This document shows positions 14,941 through 24,971 of a stretch of 48,727 bases of DNA, in pieces. The notes under the pieces were generated by a model. That model was not told the DNA's origin. It did not search any database and worked only from the letters and a program-made list of their open reading frames with translations. This DNA is from a virus. Every line of letters begins with the position of its first letter. The first letter of the stretch is position 1. Position numbers and translations under genes: made by a program. The stretch is taken from positions 1-48,727 of IMG/VR virus record IMGVR_UViG_3300035698_014302. One strand, written 5' to 3'.

Positions 14941-17900
14941 TTAGCGTTCTGCTTCTGCTTCTTTTTCTAAATGAACTCTCGCTATAGACTTAGATTCACT
15001 CACTGCTTGCTCAATGAGTTTCCTCTTAACGTCGTCGCTATGTGTATGCCACCTTTTAGTATGACTCAAGCTCCTTAGCTTCCTATCTAGAAAAGCTGCT
15101 GTCGCTTCCTGATAAGCGCTATATCTTTCGTCTGTAAGCCTCCAGTCGCCAAGGTTTCTAGCAAGTCCACTTACCTGAGCTCCTAGCCTTTTTAACTCAG
15201 CCTTATTCTCTTTCGTAAGCATGTCTTGGACGTTTCTTCCAGCCTTAATAGTTTCCTCCACGACTCTCTGGACATCAGGCGCTCCAGTCCTTTTTGCTCT
15301 TGCTATTCTTTCTAAGTCATCTATCTCTCTATGTTGGCCTCTTATTAGCCTTTGCTCTAACCTGCTCAGCTCATCCCAATCTGCACCATAATACTCACGA
15401 GAAAGCTCGTCCTTTTTATTCTCAACGTCTGACCAAGGAGAAGGCAAATAAGTTTGCACACCTACACCAAGAGTGGACAAAGCAACTGTACTAGCCCCTA
15501 CCAACGACTTAAATATATATCCTCCGTCAAGTCTTTGATATCTAATGGCATCACCTATATCTTGAAAGGTAAAAGGCCCAGCCCTTTTCCACAGTGGGTT
15601 ATCCAGAGCAAACTCAGCCATACTTTTAAGTGTCTTTTCCTCTGGAGGAATAAAAGATTCCTTTATAGACCTAGGTGTAAACTCCTCACCTATCACCGTT
15701 TTCCCTAACCTTAAATCAACTGCAGCACTAGTAGATGGAGCGAGTTTGTTACGCAAGTAGCTAGTAATAACCCTACCTCTTTCAGCTGTGTATATATTTC
15801 CAGTTCCAGTGCCCTTTCTCTCAGCCATAATAAATTGTGTTACCATCCTGGCTATCTGGACGTTACCTCTCCAATAGTCATGCCTAGTATTACCTATCTT
15901 AATCTTGCCGAAGTCAGCAGAACGGGGGTCACCTTCTACCTCAGCTCCACCAAGCTTAGCCATACTAAGAACAGTAAGCCCTGTTCCTACATACCTAACA
16001 AGCCCTCCAGCAACAAGCTTTCGTACGGCTGGAGTTTCAGTAAACAATAACAAGGGCGTCTCAAATATAGACATGCTCCATCTAGGAGCAAAGAAGAGAG
16101 CACTCAACAGTGGGCCTGCAGACTCTAATGCTCCAAGCTCGCCTCTTCCACTGAGTATGTTTACCATACGACCTAGACTTAGCTCGTTCTTTAGCTTATC
16201 TGCGGGAGACAGGTTCCTAAACCACTCGCTTCCTTCCCATCCATCCATAGTATTATCATAGAATGTGCATCTCAAATTGTTAAGGAAAGCAGTATATGCT
16301 CTTTGCGATGCTCTAACTCCAGGAATTATCTCGGCCCACTTTCCATAAGCAGCTTCTTCTCTAGCGGTAATGTCGGAGCCGAGTTCTGCTATAAAGACTC
16401 TACCTCTAGCTCTTCTCGCCGCTTTAGGCCCTGTAGTAAGAGTTTGCTGTATAATAGCTGCGTTCTCTTCACTAAGTAGCGCCTTTATCTGAGCCTCAAA
16501 TGATCCCTTAGCAGCGCCTGGGTCCATTAGCGATAAGATTAGTCCCTGTTTTAAGGTTCCGGAAATGTCCATAGAAGTCCCAAGGGTTCTAGGAGTGTTA
16601 GCCAGCTCTACAATAATGTTGTACGCTTTGTTAGACATCGCCCTCTTCTCCATGAGAGCCTTAGCTATCTCAGGCCCAAACACCATGCTAAGAGCCTTAG
16701 ACCTTTCACCTCTAGGAACAATACCGTGTGTCAGGCTGATTAGTGCGTCAGCCGCATGTGCTCTATGCCAAAGATACATTGGAGCAGCATAAATTCTATT
16801 AAATAAGTAGTCAAGCTGGGACCTAGGCAGTAACAAGGGGTCAATCTCCATCTTTGGCAGCTTCTCTCCAAGAGTACTCCTTAAAGCTTCTCTGTAGCCT
16901 GCCTCACCGTAGCCTGCTCCCCATATCTTGTCTATCTGTAATGTCTTTCTTTGAAGCTCTACATGTGTTAGTTCTTCCAATTCCTTTTTAGCAGGATTAG
17001 TCTGCTTTATAAATGCTAAGAGCTTACCCTCAGGAGTAACTGGCATATCTACAGCCCTAGGCATACCAGGCCAAGGTTGACCCTTAGTAGCCCTTGGATT
17101 AGAACTCATGTATTCCCGAACAAGTTCTATATTAGCATCTATGCCTTTAGTTATATCGAAGGCTGGGTCTCTCTTTTTAGCAAACTTAATAAAGCCTTTC
17201 ATATTTAGGTCGCCGGTAGTGACAGCACCACGAGCAGCATCTTCGCCTACAGAGAACTTAGGCGGGCGTTTGCCTGAGGGAAAGGGAATAATACCCATTC
17301 CTAGAGTTCCACCTTCCGCTTCAACTTTCTTGGCGTGAGCACCAAAGGCTCTTCTGCCTGCATTCTCAAAGCCTCGAGCCCTTAATTCTCCAGGTTGCTT
17401 CTGATATCGGTACCATTCCTCCATACTAGGCCCCCGCCCATATAGTGCTGTTGGGAGTGGATCGGGGAATAACTTATTGGCCTCTTTTTCCCCTAACCTC
17501 TTGTAGTCTATACTATGCCTCAATTCATGGGAGAGTAAGGATGTTATAGTTTTTGTTCTCTGTGCGCCTGGATTTATATATATAACGCCCTCCTTGTAGT
17601 CATACCAGGCAACACTACCCTTTCGGGCCTTAGCCTCAGGACTGCTCCTACCTAAAACTTTAATACTTTTCATTCCCAACGCTGCTAACCTAGGACTCTT
17701 AGCTTGTAGGTACTCCACAGCTGTAGCAACCTTCCTTAAAGCCATCTTGGATACACCTTTAGTTCTTTTAATTTCTGTGCCTCCTACGAAAACAATCCCC
17801 AACTTATAGTCAGCATCACTTATTTCATGTATCTTGGTAAGAAGTTTCCTTGATAGCGCCTTAGCAAACTGCTTTGACTCAGCCTCTAACTTCCTGAATA

Positions 17901-19482
17901 GGCGCTGATTCATAGATTCAGGAAGAGGGATAATACCCATTCCTAAGGTTCCACCCTCATCCTCAATTTTCTTAGCATGAGCACCAAAGGCTCTCCCACC
18001 TGCATCCCCAAAGCCTCGTGCTCTTACCTCACCTGGCTGTGCTCTATACATAGCCCAATCCTTAGATCCACCTCTAGTATTATAGTCAGTATAGGGAAAT
18101 AATTTACTGTAACTCTCTACACCTAACCTCTTGTAGTCTATACTATGCCTCAACTCGTGTGCTATCGTTGACACTAAAGACTTCGTTCTTTGTCCTCCAA
18201 CATATACAAATAGATAAGGGCCTACCGGGTCAAATTTGCCCGATAAGAAGGCACTATACATAGGGTCACCCTTACCAACCACCACAATTTCCCTTGCTCC
18301 CAACTTCATTAACCTGGGGTTCTTGGCATATAAGAACTCTATAGCGGTGCCAACCTTACTAAAGGCCACCCTGGATACACCCTTGGTCTTCCAAACGTTT
18401 GTATCCTTTATTCTAAAATGAGCAGATTTATATTCAGCATCAGTCACTTTACGCAGCTTAGTAGGAAAACCCTTAAAGAAAGCCTCACCTTCCTTAATAA
18501 TCTCCTGAGCAACTTCCTTTTTAGCCTTAGCCATTCCCCACTTCCAGACTCTCCCTGCTTTCCCGCTTGCATACTTAGCAGCCCTGTCTTTCAACCTTGT
18601 CGAGGCTTCTATTACAGCTGCTCCTTTCTCTACAACACTAAGACCTTTAAACCACTTAGATTCAACAAGTGCAGCTCCAGCTCCTGACACCTTAGCAGCA
18701 ATAACAACTTTGCCTACAAACTCTGTGAGTTCAAGCTTAGTCTTAACAAGGCCACCCTTAACCCCAAATAGGTCTGGAAGGCCTTTTCCTGCTCTAAACT
18801 TGTAGTCAATATCTTCCCTCTTTGCAGATACCCCTAGGTTTATCAACTCGTCTGCCAGCAGGTATGTTCCTACACCTGTCAACATGGCAACTGGCGCTGT
18901 TATAAGTCCTGCACCTAAGACGGCAGGAAGGGGAAACTCAACCAAGCCCTCTAAGACCTCTCCAGTTGTAGGCTCACGTACTTCCTCTGTAAACTCCCAC
19001 TTCCTCTTCTCCTCTAACATGAGGGGAGAAAGCTCTGAGTCAGGTATACCCAAGAGATTCTTCTCTGCATAAGGGTCATACAACTTCTCAGGCCCAACAA
19101 GCGTCTCCCTAACCTTCCCACGAGCACGCTCGAAAAGAGACGGCTCCTCAGCTTGCCTAATCTCGGCCTCTCCATGAGGTCGAAGGAAGTCATGAGGGAG
19201 TTCTATCTCTTCTGCAACCCTGGTAGAAATAGCGGGTTCTACCCTAGGGTCGAAAGGGGAAATATCAGCCATGGGTGGGGAAATATCAGCCACGGGTAGA
19301 GTAGGAGCTTCCTCTTTAACCCCAGTAGAAATAGCAGGCTCTGCTCTAGGAATCAAAGGAGAAACTTTAGCCTCAGGTATCTCGTCCCAATGCTGGTCTA
19401 TTATGTTAGCTATTTCTTCAGAAGAAAGCCCATTAGGAACCTCTACCTTTTTGTTACCCTTACCAGGTATTATAAACCTCAT
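14941..19482 (-). CDS. Giant internal virion protein with two HExxH metallopeptidase-like domains
   Basis: 1513 residues. After an acidic, Pro-rich N-terminus come two homologous ~210-residue domains, each with TKGVS, PRL..LG, then HELRH (442-446 and 652-656) and a downstream PGE[VL]RARGF that could supply the third zinc ligand (Glu). This is a zincin-like arrangement. Residues ~1140-1300 (PRWSMSIFETP, DPRSADFGKIKIGNTRHDYW) resemble the LPD38 domain of large polyvalent phage proteins, and the C-terminus is charged and helical. Probably packaged and ejected with DNA. The ATG overlaps the previous stop (ATGA). Confidence 0.75.
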   Translation of the reverse strand: MRFIIPGKGNKKVEVPNGLSSEEIANIIDQHWDEIPEAKVSPLIPRAEPAISTGVKEEAPTLPVADISPPMADISPFDPRVEPAISTRVAEEIELPHDFLRPHGEAEIRQAEEPSLFERARGKVRETLVGPEKLYDPYAEKNLLGIPDSELSPLMLEEKRKWEFTEEVREPTTGEVLEGLVEFPLPAVLGAGLITAPVAMLTGVGTYLLADELINLGVSAKREDIDYKFRAGKGLPDLFGVKGGLVKTKLELTEFVGKVVIAAKVSGAGAALVESKWFKGLSVVEKGAAVIEASTRLKDRAAKYASGKAGRVWKWGMAKAKKEVAQEIIKEGEAFFKGFPTKLRKVTDAEYKSAHFRIKDTNVWKTKGVSRVAFSKVGTAIEFLYAKNPRLMKLGAREIVVVGKGDPMYSAFLSGKFDPVGPYLFVYVGGQRTKSLVSTIAHELRHSIDYKRLGVESYSKLFPYTDYNTRGGSKDWAMYRAQPGEVRARGFGDAGGRAFGAHAKKIEDEGGTLGMGIIPLPESMNQRLFRKLEAESKQFAKALSRKLLTKIHEISDADYKLGIVFVGGTEIKRTKGVSKMALRKVATAVEYLQAKSPRLAALGMKSIKVLGRSSPEAKARKGSVAWYDYKEGVIYINPGAQRTKTITSLLSHELRHSIDYKRLGEKEANKLFPDPLPTALYGRGPSMEEWYRYQKQPGELRARGFENAGRRAFGAHAKKVEAEGGTLGMGIIPFPSGKRPPKFSVGEDAARGAVTTGDLNMKGFIKFAKKRDPAFDITKGIDANIELVREYMSSNPRATKGQPWPGMPRAVDMPVTPEGKLLAFIKQTNPAKKELEELTHVELQRKTLQIDKIWGAGYGEAGYREALRSTLGEKLPKMEIDPLLLPRSQLDYLFNRIYAAPMYLWHRAHAADALISLTHGIVPRGERSKALSMVFGPEIAKALMEKRAMSNKAYNIIVELANTPRTLGTSMDISGTLKQGLILSLMDPGAAKGSFEAQIKALLSEENAAIIQQTLTTGPKAARRARGRVFIAELGSDITAREEAAYGKWAEIIPGVRASQRAYTAFLNNLRCTFYDNTMDGWEGSEWFRNLSPADKLKNELSLGRMVNILSGRGELGALESAGPLLSALFFAPRWSMSIFETPLLLFTETPAVRKLVAGGLVRYVGTGLTVLSMAKLGGAEVEGDPRSADFGKIKIGNTRHDYWRGNVQIARMVTQFIMAERKGTGTGNIYTAERGRVITSYLRNKLAPSTSAAVDLRLGKTVIGEEFTPRSIKESFIPPEEKTLKSMAEFALDNPLWKRAGPFTFQDIGDAIRYQRLDGGYIFKSLVGASTVALSTLGVGVQTYLPSPWSDVENKKDELSREYYGADWDELSRLEQRLIRGQHREIDDLERIARAKRTGAPDVQRVVEETIKAGRNVQDMLTKENKAELKRLGAQVSGLARNLGDWRLTDERYSAYQEATAAFLDRKLRSLSHTKRWHTHSDDVKRKLIEQAVSESKSIARVHLEKEAEAER

Positions 19483-20633
19483 TCTCTAGCCTTTCTCTCT
19501 CTAAGCTCATCTATAGCATCCTGGCCGAAACCAGCTGGGTCTTCATCTATATAGATAAAGCCATGTTCCGTTACAATAGGTATATCTCCTCTATCAACAT
19601 AAGGTTGTGCGAGCTCCATAAAGATTTGCATATAGGCTTTAGACATAGCAGCGGTGTCGGGGTCAAGCTGCCCTGGAGGAAATGCTGCCGCCAACCTTCG
19701 TTTGGTCTCATCGCCTAGCATATCTATAATAGAGTTAATCATATCCTGCTTATCTTTAGGTGTGCCCTCTCGAGGCTTATACATTGCCTTCGTCCGCTTG
19801 TCATCGCTCTCAATCGCAGCCTCCTGCATCCTCTCTTTGCGCTGTCTCTCAAGAGGAGCCTCCCTCTCTTCAAGTTCTACCTCACGCTCCTCAAGGCCTA
19901 TCCTCTTGTCGAACTGTCTCGTCATCTCTTTGACCTGAGTTTCATCTAACCCCTGTTTCATCAGCTTCAGTTCATAGTCCTGGCTATCCTTAATCCTTTT
20001 CAACTTGAGCGTCTCGTTCTCAGTCTGGAGAATATTAATCTCAGAGCGCTGCTCAGGAGAAAGTATAGTAAACTCGTCAGGGTCTAATCTATCACCTGAA
20101 AGTGCTCTAGCCATAGCCTTTTGATAAGCCTGAGCCTGTGACATCTTCTTAACTGCTCCGCCCATTTTAGCTTGCCATCTGTCCTGAAAGCGTCCCATAG
20201 CTGCTTGACCTATATCTCCCATGACGTAAGCTAGACGGTTCCAATCGAAAGGCTTCTTGCCATCCTCCTCAGACATTGGACTGGGCTCAGACATTAGGTT
20301 AGGCTCAGGAGTATAACCCATCATAGCGCTAAAGCCTGGCTCCTGGGTAGGCGCGGTTGAAGGGGCTGCTCCTATATCAGTTCCTAGACCTACAGGCCCT
20401 GGTCTTGTTCCTCTACCAGCCTGAAATCCTAGCCCGAGGTTAGGTAAGCTAGGCGCTCCTGTTTGTCCTAGGTGCCTACCAATACCTGCAAACTGGCTAG
20501 GTAACGCTCTTTGCGAGACTATCTTATCAGCTTGTGGAGCCTTAGCTTTAGGTTTAACTCGAGGAGCTCTAAGCCAAGGGCTTACACGAGTAGCGTCAGC
20601 CGTTGCTGTTCTTCCAAATAGTCTTCTAGGCAT
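19479..20633 (-). CDS. Coiled-coil internal virion protein
   Basis: 384 residues from the ATG at 20633 (GGAG upstream); a longer in-frame start at 20657 would lie inside palindrome copy 5. A basic, Pro/Gly-rich N-terminus is followed by a long charged helical stretch (about residues 190-290; ERQRKERMQEA, LEEREVELEEREA) predicted to be coiled coil. Its place between two giant virion proteins suggests an internal core/ejection component. No enzymatic motif seen. Confidence 0.55.
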   Translation of the reverse strand: MPRRLFGRTATADATRVSPWLRAPRVKPKAKAPQADKIVSQRALPSQFAGIGRHLGQTGAPSLPNLGLGFQAGRGTRPGPVGLGTDIGAAPSTAPTQEPGFSAMMGYTPEPNLMSEPSPMSEEDGKKPFDWNRLAYVMGDIGQAAMGRFQDRWQAKMGGAVKKMSQAQAYQKAMARALSGDRLDPDEFTILSPEQRSEINILQTENETLKLKRIKDSQDYELKLMKQGLDETQVKEMTRQFDKRIGLEEREVELEEREAPLERQRKERMQEAAIESDDKRTKAMYKPREGTPKDKQDMINSIIDMLGDETKRRLAAAFPPGQLDPDTAAMSKAYMQIFMELAQPYVDRGDIPIVTEHGFIYIDEDPAGFGQDAIDELRERKARE

Positions 20634-20645
20634 ATTATTCTCCAG

Positions 20646-20670
20646 TCTCTTTAACAAATTGTTAACAAGA
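20646..20670. promoter_or_regulatory. Dispersed operator-like palindrome, copy 5
   Basis: Flank TCTCT, core TTAACAAATTGTTAA, flank CAAGA. It ends one base before the stop codon of the 1115-residue gene and lies just upstream of the start of the coiled-coil gene. Confidence 0.8.
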
Positions 20671-23600
20671 TTAGCCTTGGTATCCTGCTATAGCACCAGC
20701 AAGAGCACCTACACCAGCTCCTACTGCTGTGCCTACACCAGGCACAGCCATACCAAGTTGTATACCTTCTCCCATTCCAGTTGCCATTCCACCAATCATG
20801 CTTTGAGTCTTACTAGGCTCATCAGGCCCCTTTATAACTGAACCTGTAACAGCACTCAGCACATTTCCTGCCTTTTGGAACAGGTTCATATCCCACATAT
20901 CAGCCTTAGCATCGTACTCAAGATTTTTCTCGTACTGTTCTCCTCTAGCCACTATTACAGCCTTATGCAAATCTCCTAAAAGGTTCGTAGCAGCTCTACT
21001 AGCCTCAAGCTCATAAACCTTCATATTGTGCAGGTTAGCCGTATGAGTATTAACAAAGCTTTGTTTCTCTCTCTTCTCCTCAATTCGTGTGTCAAGAGTT
21101 CCCTTAACATGGTCTCTTAAGGTATCACCAGCAGTTTGCATGTGACCTAGAAAGCTTCTATCAAAGGCGCCTAGTTCCTTATTAGCAACGTCTGAGAAAG
21201 TTCCGAGCTTAGCTGTAAGAACGTCCTTAAAGGCAGCTAGCTTATCCCTACCCATCGTGCTAAATATACTAGCGCTATTACTTTGCTGAGCTAAAAGGTC
21301 AACGTATGTTCTGAGGTACTTGTCAACTAGATCTTTGGTTATACCTGCTTTGCTGTTTCCAGCTTGTTTAGAACTATCAAAGCCAGACTTAAACATACTT
21401 GAAGCAGAGTCAAGCTGAGAACTCACGCTGTTATCGTAAGTTCCTGTATAAGCTCTTCCTAGGTCGGCTGCCAGCTTTTGCCTCAATCCTATTACCTCTT
21501 TAATCAAATCACTATGGACGTTTCCAAAACTAGTTGCCGAGCCCATGCCAGTACTGAAAATTCCAGCTTCAGTGTCTATATGGGAAGTAAGCACTTGGGT
21601 ATATATCTCCATCTGCATCCTACTTAGATTGTTAACCATAGTTTGTCTAAGTCCTATTGCAGCCTGAGTCATTCTGCCTTGAATATCTGAGAGTTGAGTC
21701 CCAGCACCTGTTATGTTTCCATAAAGACTATTATATAGTCCAGTCTCAGCTCCTATAGCTGCTTGAGCATCTCTACTATAGGTGCCCGCCGCATCTTTAT
21801 ATAGACCTATGTACTCAGCAAAGCCTTTCATGTGAGGGTCTATAACCGCCTGAGCGTCCCTACTATACGTACCCATTGCATCCTTACACAAGCCTATATA
21901 CTCGACAAAGCCTCTCATATAAGATTCTATGTACTGTGTAAGAGAAGAGACAAACACACCAGTTATTGCACTAGTACTGTTGTTAGCTATACTAATCATA
22001 TGTGCTTGCTGAGCTTTATACGTTTCTAAATAACTACTCATTACGCCTTTAAAAGTGTCAATATAGACAGGGAAGGCACTAGAGTATAATTGAGTCTCTA
22101 GACCCGCCTGATAATCAAGAATCTTATCTTCAAAGTCAGACTCACGTAGAGCCATTCCTATAATGAAAGCCGAACTATTAACTGCATTAATGTCTGCCAT
22201 TCCACCAGCAAATCTATTAACAGACCTAAGGTGCTCTGACAATGCTCTCCGCCTATATGTAGCTACCGCTTTAGCAATAGGAGCACTCTCAATTATCTCC
22301 TCTGCTGCGGCTATAGCCATAGAAACTGCCGTCTGTGCGCCACCTAATGCGTCCTGTAAAGAGGCCTGAATAAGAGGAGCTACCTCAGGTGCAGCACCTT
22401 CCATTATATCAGCCATAGCAGTCTTAACATTAGTCCTTAACGCAGTCTCTACATCAGCAGAGTCTGCTAAGGCTCTAGACTTAGCATTAACAACAGCATC
22501 TTCCATTGTGAGTTGAGCCGAGGCTAGCGCCTTTCCGTCAACTACATCTGCGTTGCCCCAACCTTTATCGAGCTCTGCAGTTGATAATGTATCTGCATGA
22601 GTTACCGCATTAATTACCGCGCCATTCATTGTAATCTGAGCTGAAGTCAACGCCTTTTCACCAACTGTATCTGCATTGCTCGAACCTTTAGCAAGCTCTG
22701 CAGCCGATAGCGCATCTGCGTGAGTCACCGCATTAGTTGCAGCATCACTCACAACGTCCTGTGAGTTAGTCTGAGAGGCGCCATCAGCTTCAGTATCAAG
22801 CCCTCTTACACTGAGGCCAGCAGACACATTAATGCTAGTCATAGCAGCTTCTCCATCGTCCTTAGCATCGTCATATATATTATCTGACTGAGTCTCTCCA
22901 AGGGCTGAAGCTGCTCCAACCTTAGTATTAATAGCATCTATTACTGTATCACTGCTAATGTCCGCTTGGTCGTCTGCACTTTGCACACGAACTGATGCAT
23001 TAATTGCAGCCTTTGCACCCACACTATCTACCATTTCCTCATTAGTTACTAAAGCAGAACTAGTAGCATCAACAAGGTCACTTATGCCAGTCCCTGCATC
23101 TTCCACTCCGCTCGCAAAAATAACGTCTCCGGCAATCTCTACAATAGCGTCAGCGGCAGTTAGGCTTGTATCCATAGCGGTTGACATAGCGTCAACGTTA
23201 GTTACAGAGTCACTAGCTGCCTGTGTAGTACCAGTAGAAGCATCGTCCTTTGCTTGGCTAGACATAAAAGACATAGAAGACCCTGTACCTATATCATCTC
23301 CACCTACCTCACCTGCCTTCGCAACTGCTTTGTCTATGGCATCTTCGAAGACATCGTCAACATCCGCCTGAGCGTCTACTTCTGTTAGTGCAAATGCGGT
23401 TCTAGAGTCAGACATGCCGCTAGCGGCCTCATCCCTTTCACTTTCTATTAACGAGGAGGACTTAATATCCGCATCGCTTTCAGCTGTAGCCAAAGTATCA
23501 GCCGCAGACGACTCTGCCCTTGTAACTATACTATCCATCAAAGTCTCACCATCAGACTTTGCGGTCATGTAAGCTTGGCTAGCTATCTGTAAAGCCCTAG

Positions 23601-24018
23601 CCATTGAGTCTCCAATTACGTTTGTAAACACTGCATCTACATCTAGCTCTGGCACTTGCCCAGTCTGCTCTGTCTGGGCTAGGTCTAAGTTAGCTCCCCA
23701 GTCAGTCTCGGGGTCTATCTCGTCCACCTTTGTTACATAATCGTTGACGCCATCTTCTATAGCATCTAAGTCATCGCCTGGGTCAAAAGTAGAAACTCCC
23801 TCAAAAGGGTTACCTCCCAGTCCTGTCAAACCACGTTCTAGAATGAATCTAAGAACAGAAGGATTATCCTCATATTCATCAGTTAGACAAGGAAATTGGT
23901 CGGCAGCTACTGCATGCCAGTCATTATTTGAACGAGTATTACCAGCCATAATCAGCCCGTGACCACTCTCCTGATAAGGAGTCATTCCTTGAGCCGAGCC
24001 ACCTCCACTACCAGCCAT
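20671..24018 (-). CDS. Very large Ala/Asp/Ser-rich internal virion protein with internal repeats
   Basis: 1115 residues. Residues ~100-560 are low-complexity and Ala/Asp/Thr-rich. A tandem repeat of about 39 residues (NAVTHAD...STAEL, then ...ALASAQ) lies around residues 425-510. Around residues 700-755 a 27-residue unit with EYIGL.KDA.GTYSRDAQA occurs twice. The C-terminus (GTAVGAGVGALAGAIAGYQG) is Gly/Ala-rich and hydrophobic, as in membrane-penetrating ejection proteins. Probably an internal core protein ejected into the host. TAA of the upstream HNH gene abuts this ATG. Confidence 0.6.
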   Translation of the reverse strand: MAGSGGGSAQGMTPYQESGHGLIMAGNTRSNNDWHAVAADQFPCLTDEYEDNPSVLRFILERGLTGLGGNPFEGVSTFDPGDDLDAIEDGVNDYVTKVDEIDPETDWGANLDLAQTEQTGQVPELDVDAVFTNVIGDSMARALQIASQAYMTAKSDGETLMDSIVTRAESSAADTLATAESDADIKSSSLIESERDEAASGMSDSRTAFALTEVDAQADVDDVFEDAIDKAVAKAGEVGGDDIGTGSSMSFMSSQAKDDASTGTTQAASDSVTNVDAMSTAMDTSLTAADAIVEIAGDVIFASGVEDAGTGISDLVDATSSALVTNEEMVDSVGAKAAINASVRVQSADDQADISSDTVIDAINTKVGAASALGETQSDNIYDDAKDDGEAAMTSINVSAGLSVRGLDTEADGASQTNSQDVVSDAATNAVTHADALSAAELAKGSSNADTVGEKALTSAQITMNGAVINAVTHADTLSTAELDKGWGNADVVDGKALASAQLTMEDAVVNAKSRALADSADVETALRTNVKTAMADIMEGAAPEVAPLIQASLQDALGGAQTAVSMAIAAAEEIIESAPIAKAVATYRRRALSEHLRSVNRFAGGMADINAVNSSAFIIGMALRESDFEDKILDYQAGLETQLYSSAFPVYIDTFKGVMSSYLETYKAQQAHMISIANNSTSAITGVFVSSLTQYIESYMRGFVEYIGLCKDAMGTYSRDAQAVIDPHMKGFAEYIGLYKDAAGTYSRDAQAAIGAETGLYNSLYGNITGAGTQLSDIQGRMTQAAIGLRQTMVNNLSRMQMEIYTQVLTSHIDTEAGIFSTGMGSATSFGNVHSDLIKEVIGLRQKLAADLGRAYTGTYDNSVSSQLDSASSMFKSGFDSSKQAGNSKAGITKDLVDKYLRTYVDLLAQQSNSASIFSTMGRDKLAAFKDVLTAKLGTFSDVANKELGAFDRSFLGHMQTAGDTLRDHVKGTLDTRIEEKREKQSFVNTHTANLHNMKVYELEASRAATNLLGDLHKAVIVARGEQYEKNLEYDAKADMWDMNLFQKAGNVLSAVTGSVIKGPDEPSKTQSMIGGMATGMGEGIQLGMAVPGVGTAVGAGVGALAGAIAGYQG

Positions 24019-24543
24019 TTAATTTACCTCCAATACTGCATCGTTACGCATTTTGGCCATCCTTACTTCTTCATCTCTACAGTTTCTATGGTGCGTTATA
24101 TGATGTGCCCGACATAGCCACCTAACTTCTTGCGGCTTACTATAATCATCGTGGTGGGCATCCACGTTCTCAAGAGTGCCACATACTTCGCACGGCTGTC
24201 TCTTAATCTTTCCACTCCTTATAAGCCAATAGATTACAGCTTTACCATGAAGCTTCTCTGGGTTATTTTTCCTGTATTCCGCTTGAGACTCTGCGTTATA
24301 TACCGCGCCACCTTTCCAGTTGTGATGATTTTCTCCTTGAGGTGTCTCTCTTCCTCGTAGCTCCGATAGAAACATAGGACAGCGATGTATATTATAACGC
24401 TTCATAGCTCCAACAACAGCTCCGTATGTTATTCCTAGCGCCCTTTCTATCTTATAATTGCTGAGAGTATTAATATTATCCCTCAAGAACTGTATATCCT
24501 TGTCAGGCCAAAGATGATAGCTCCTCAACTTTTTACCTCCCAA
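24019..24543 (-). CDS. HNH endonuclease, free-standing homing type
   Basis: 174 residues. The N-terminal ~50 (WPDKDIQFLRDNINTLSNYK, then RALGITYGAVVGAMKR) look like an HTH DNA-binding domain. The HNH core reads CEVCG..ENVDAHHDDYSKP...RWLCRAHH with paired Cys zinc ligands and the catalytic HH. Its location amid virion genes is typical of mobile HNH genes. It overlaps the GNAT gene by 19 bases and abuts the next ATG, so the insertion did not break neighbours. Confidence 0.82.
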   Translation of the reverse strand: MGGKKLRSYHLWPDKDIQFLRDNINTLSNYKIERALGITYGAVVGAMKRYNIHRCPMFLSELRGRETPQGENHHNWKGGAVYNAESQAEYRKNNPEKLHGKAVIYWLIRSGKIKRQPCEVCGTLENVDAHHDDYSKPQEVRWLCRAHHITHHRNCRDEEVRMAKMRNDAVLEVN

Positions 24544-24971
24544 CTTATAAGTGTAACTGATGTATCAGCTCCTAGGCTTTTAGCTACATCAATTATTCTC
24601 TTAACTTTCGTATATGTTATAACCTTAAAACACTTGTTCCCACGGGCATAAGCCATTATCTTATTCATTCCGTCTTTCCATAAGTTATCAGGGATAAAGT
24701 GATACCCTGATAAGCTGTATATTAGTAAGTTCTTCGTGTCAGTAGTCTCTTCTAAAGTGAAGGTAGTTATAATCATTGCATAGATAGTGGCAACATCTTC
24801 ACCTTCCCCTGCTATAACCCAAGCTTGACTTTTATCTAACAGAAGGTTCTCTAACACTTTATTGAACGCTTCTCCTGAAGTCTCCATATGAGGAGATAGT
24901 GTGTAGGCCAAGTGCGCCTTTATATCGTTCCAGTATCTAGATATCTGGTTATTTGTAAGCTTCACCAGCAT
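24525..24971 (-). CDS. GNAT-like acetyltransferase of phage tail region
   Basis: 148 residues. The pattern LLIYSLSGY, then MAYARGNKCFKVITYTKVKR, then AKSLGADTS matches the small GNAT-fold proteins that podovirus-like genomes often encode between tail and internal virion genes. The acetyl-CoA loop is not canonical, so catalysis is uncertain. It overlaps the nozzle-like gene by 23 bases. Confidence 0.55.
   Translation of the reverse strand: MLVKLTNNQISRYWNDIKAHLAYTLSPHMETSGEAFNKVLENLLLDKSQAWVIAGEGEDVATIYAMIITTFTLEETTDTKNLLIYSLSGYHFIPDNLWKDGMNKIMAYARGNKCFKVITYTKVKRIIDVAKSLGADTSVTLISWEVKS

Noticed and set aside
22958-23371. 137-codon plus-strand ORF inside the giant core protein
   Set aside because: Ser/Ala/Thr-rich mirror of the low-complexity minus-strand gene; no start signals.
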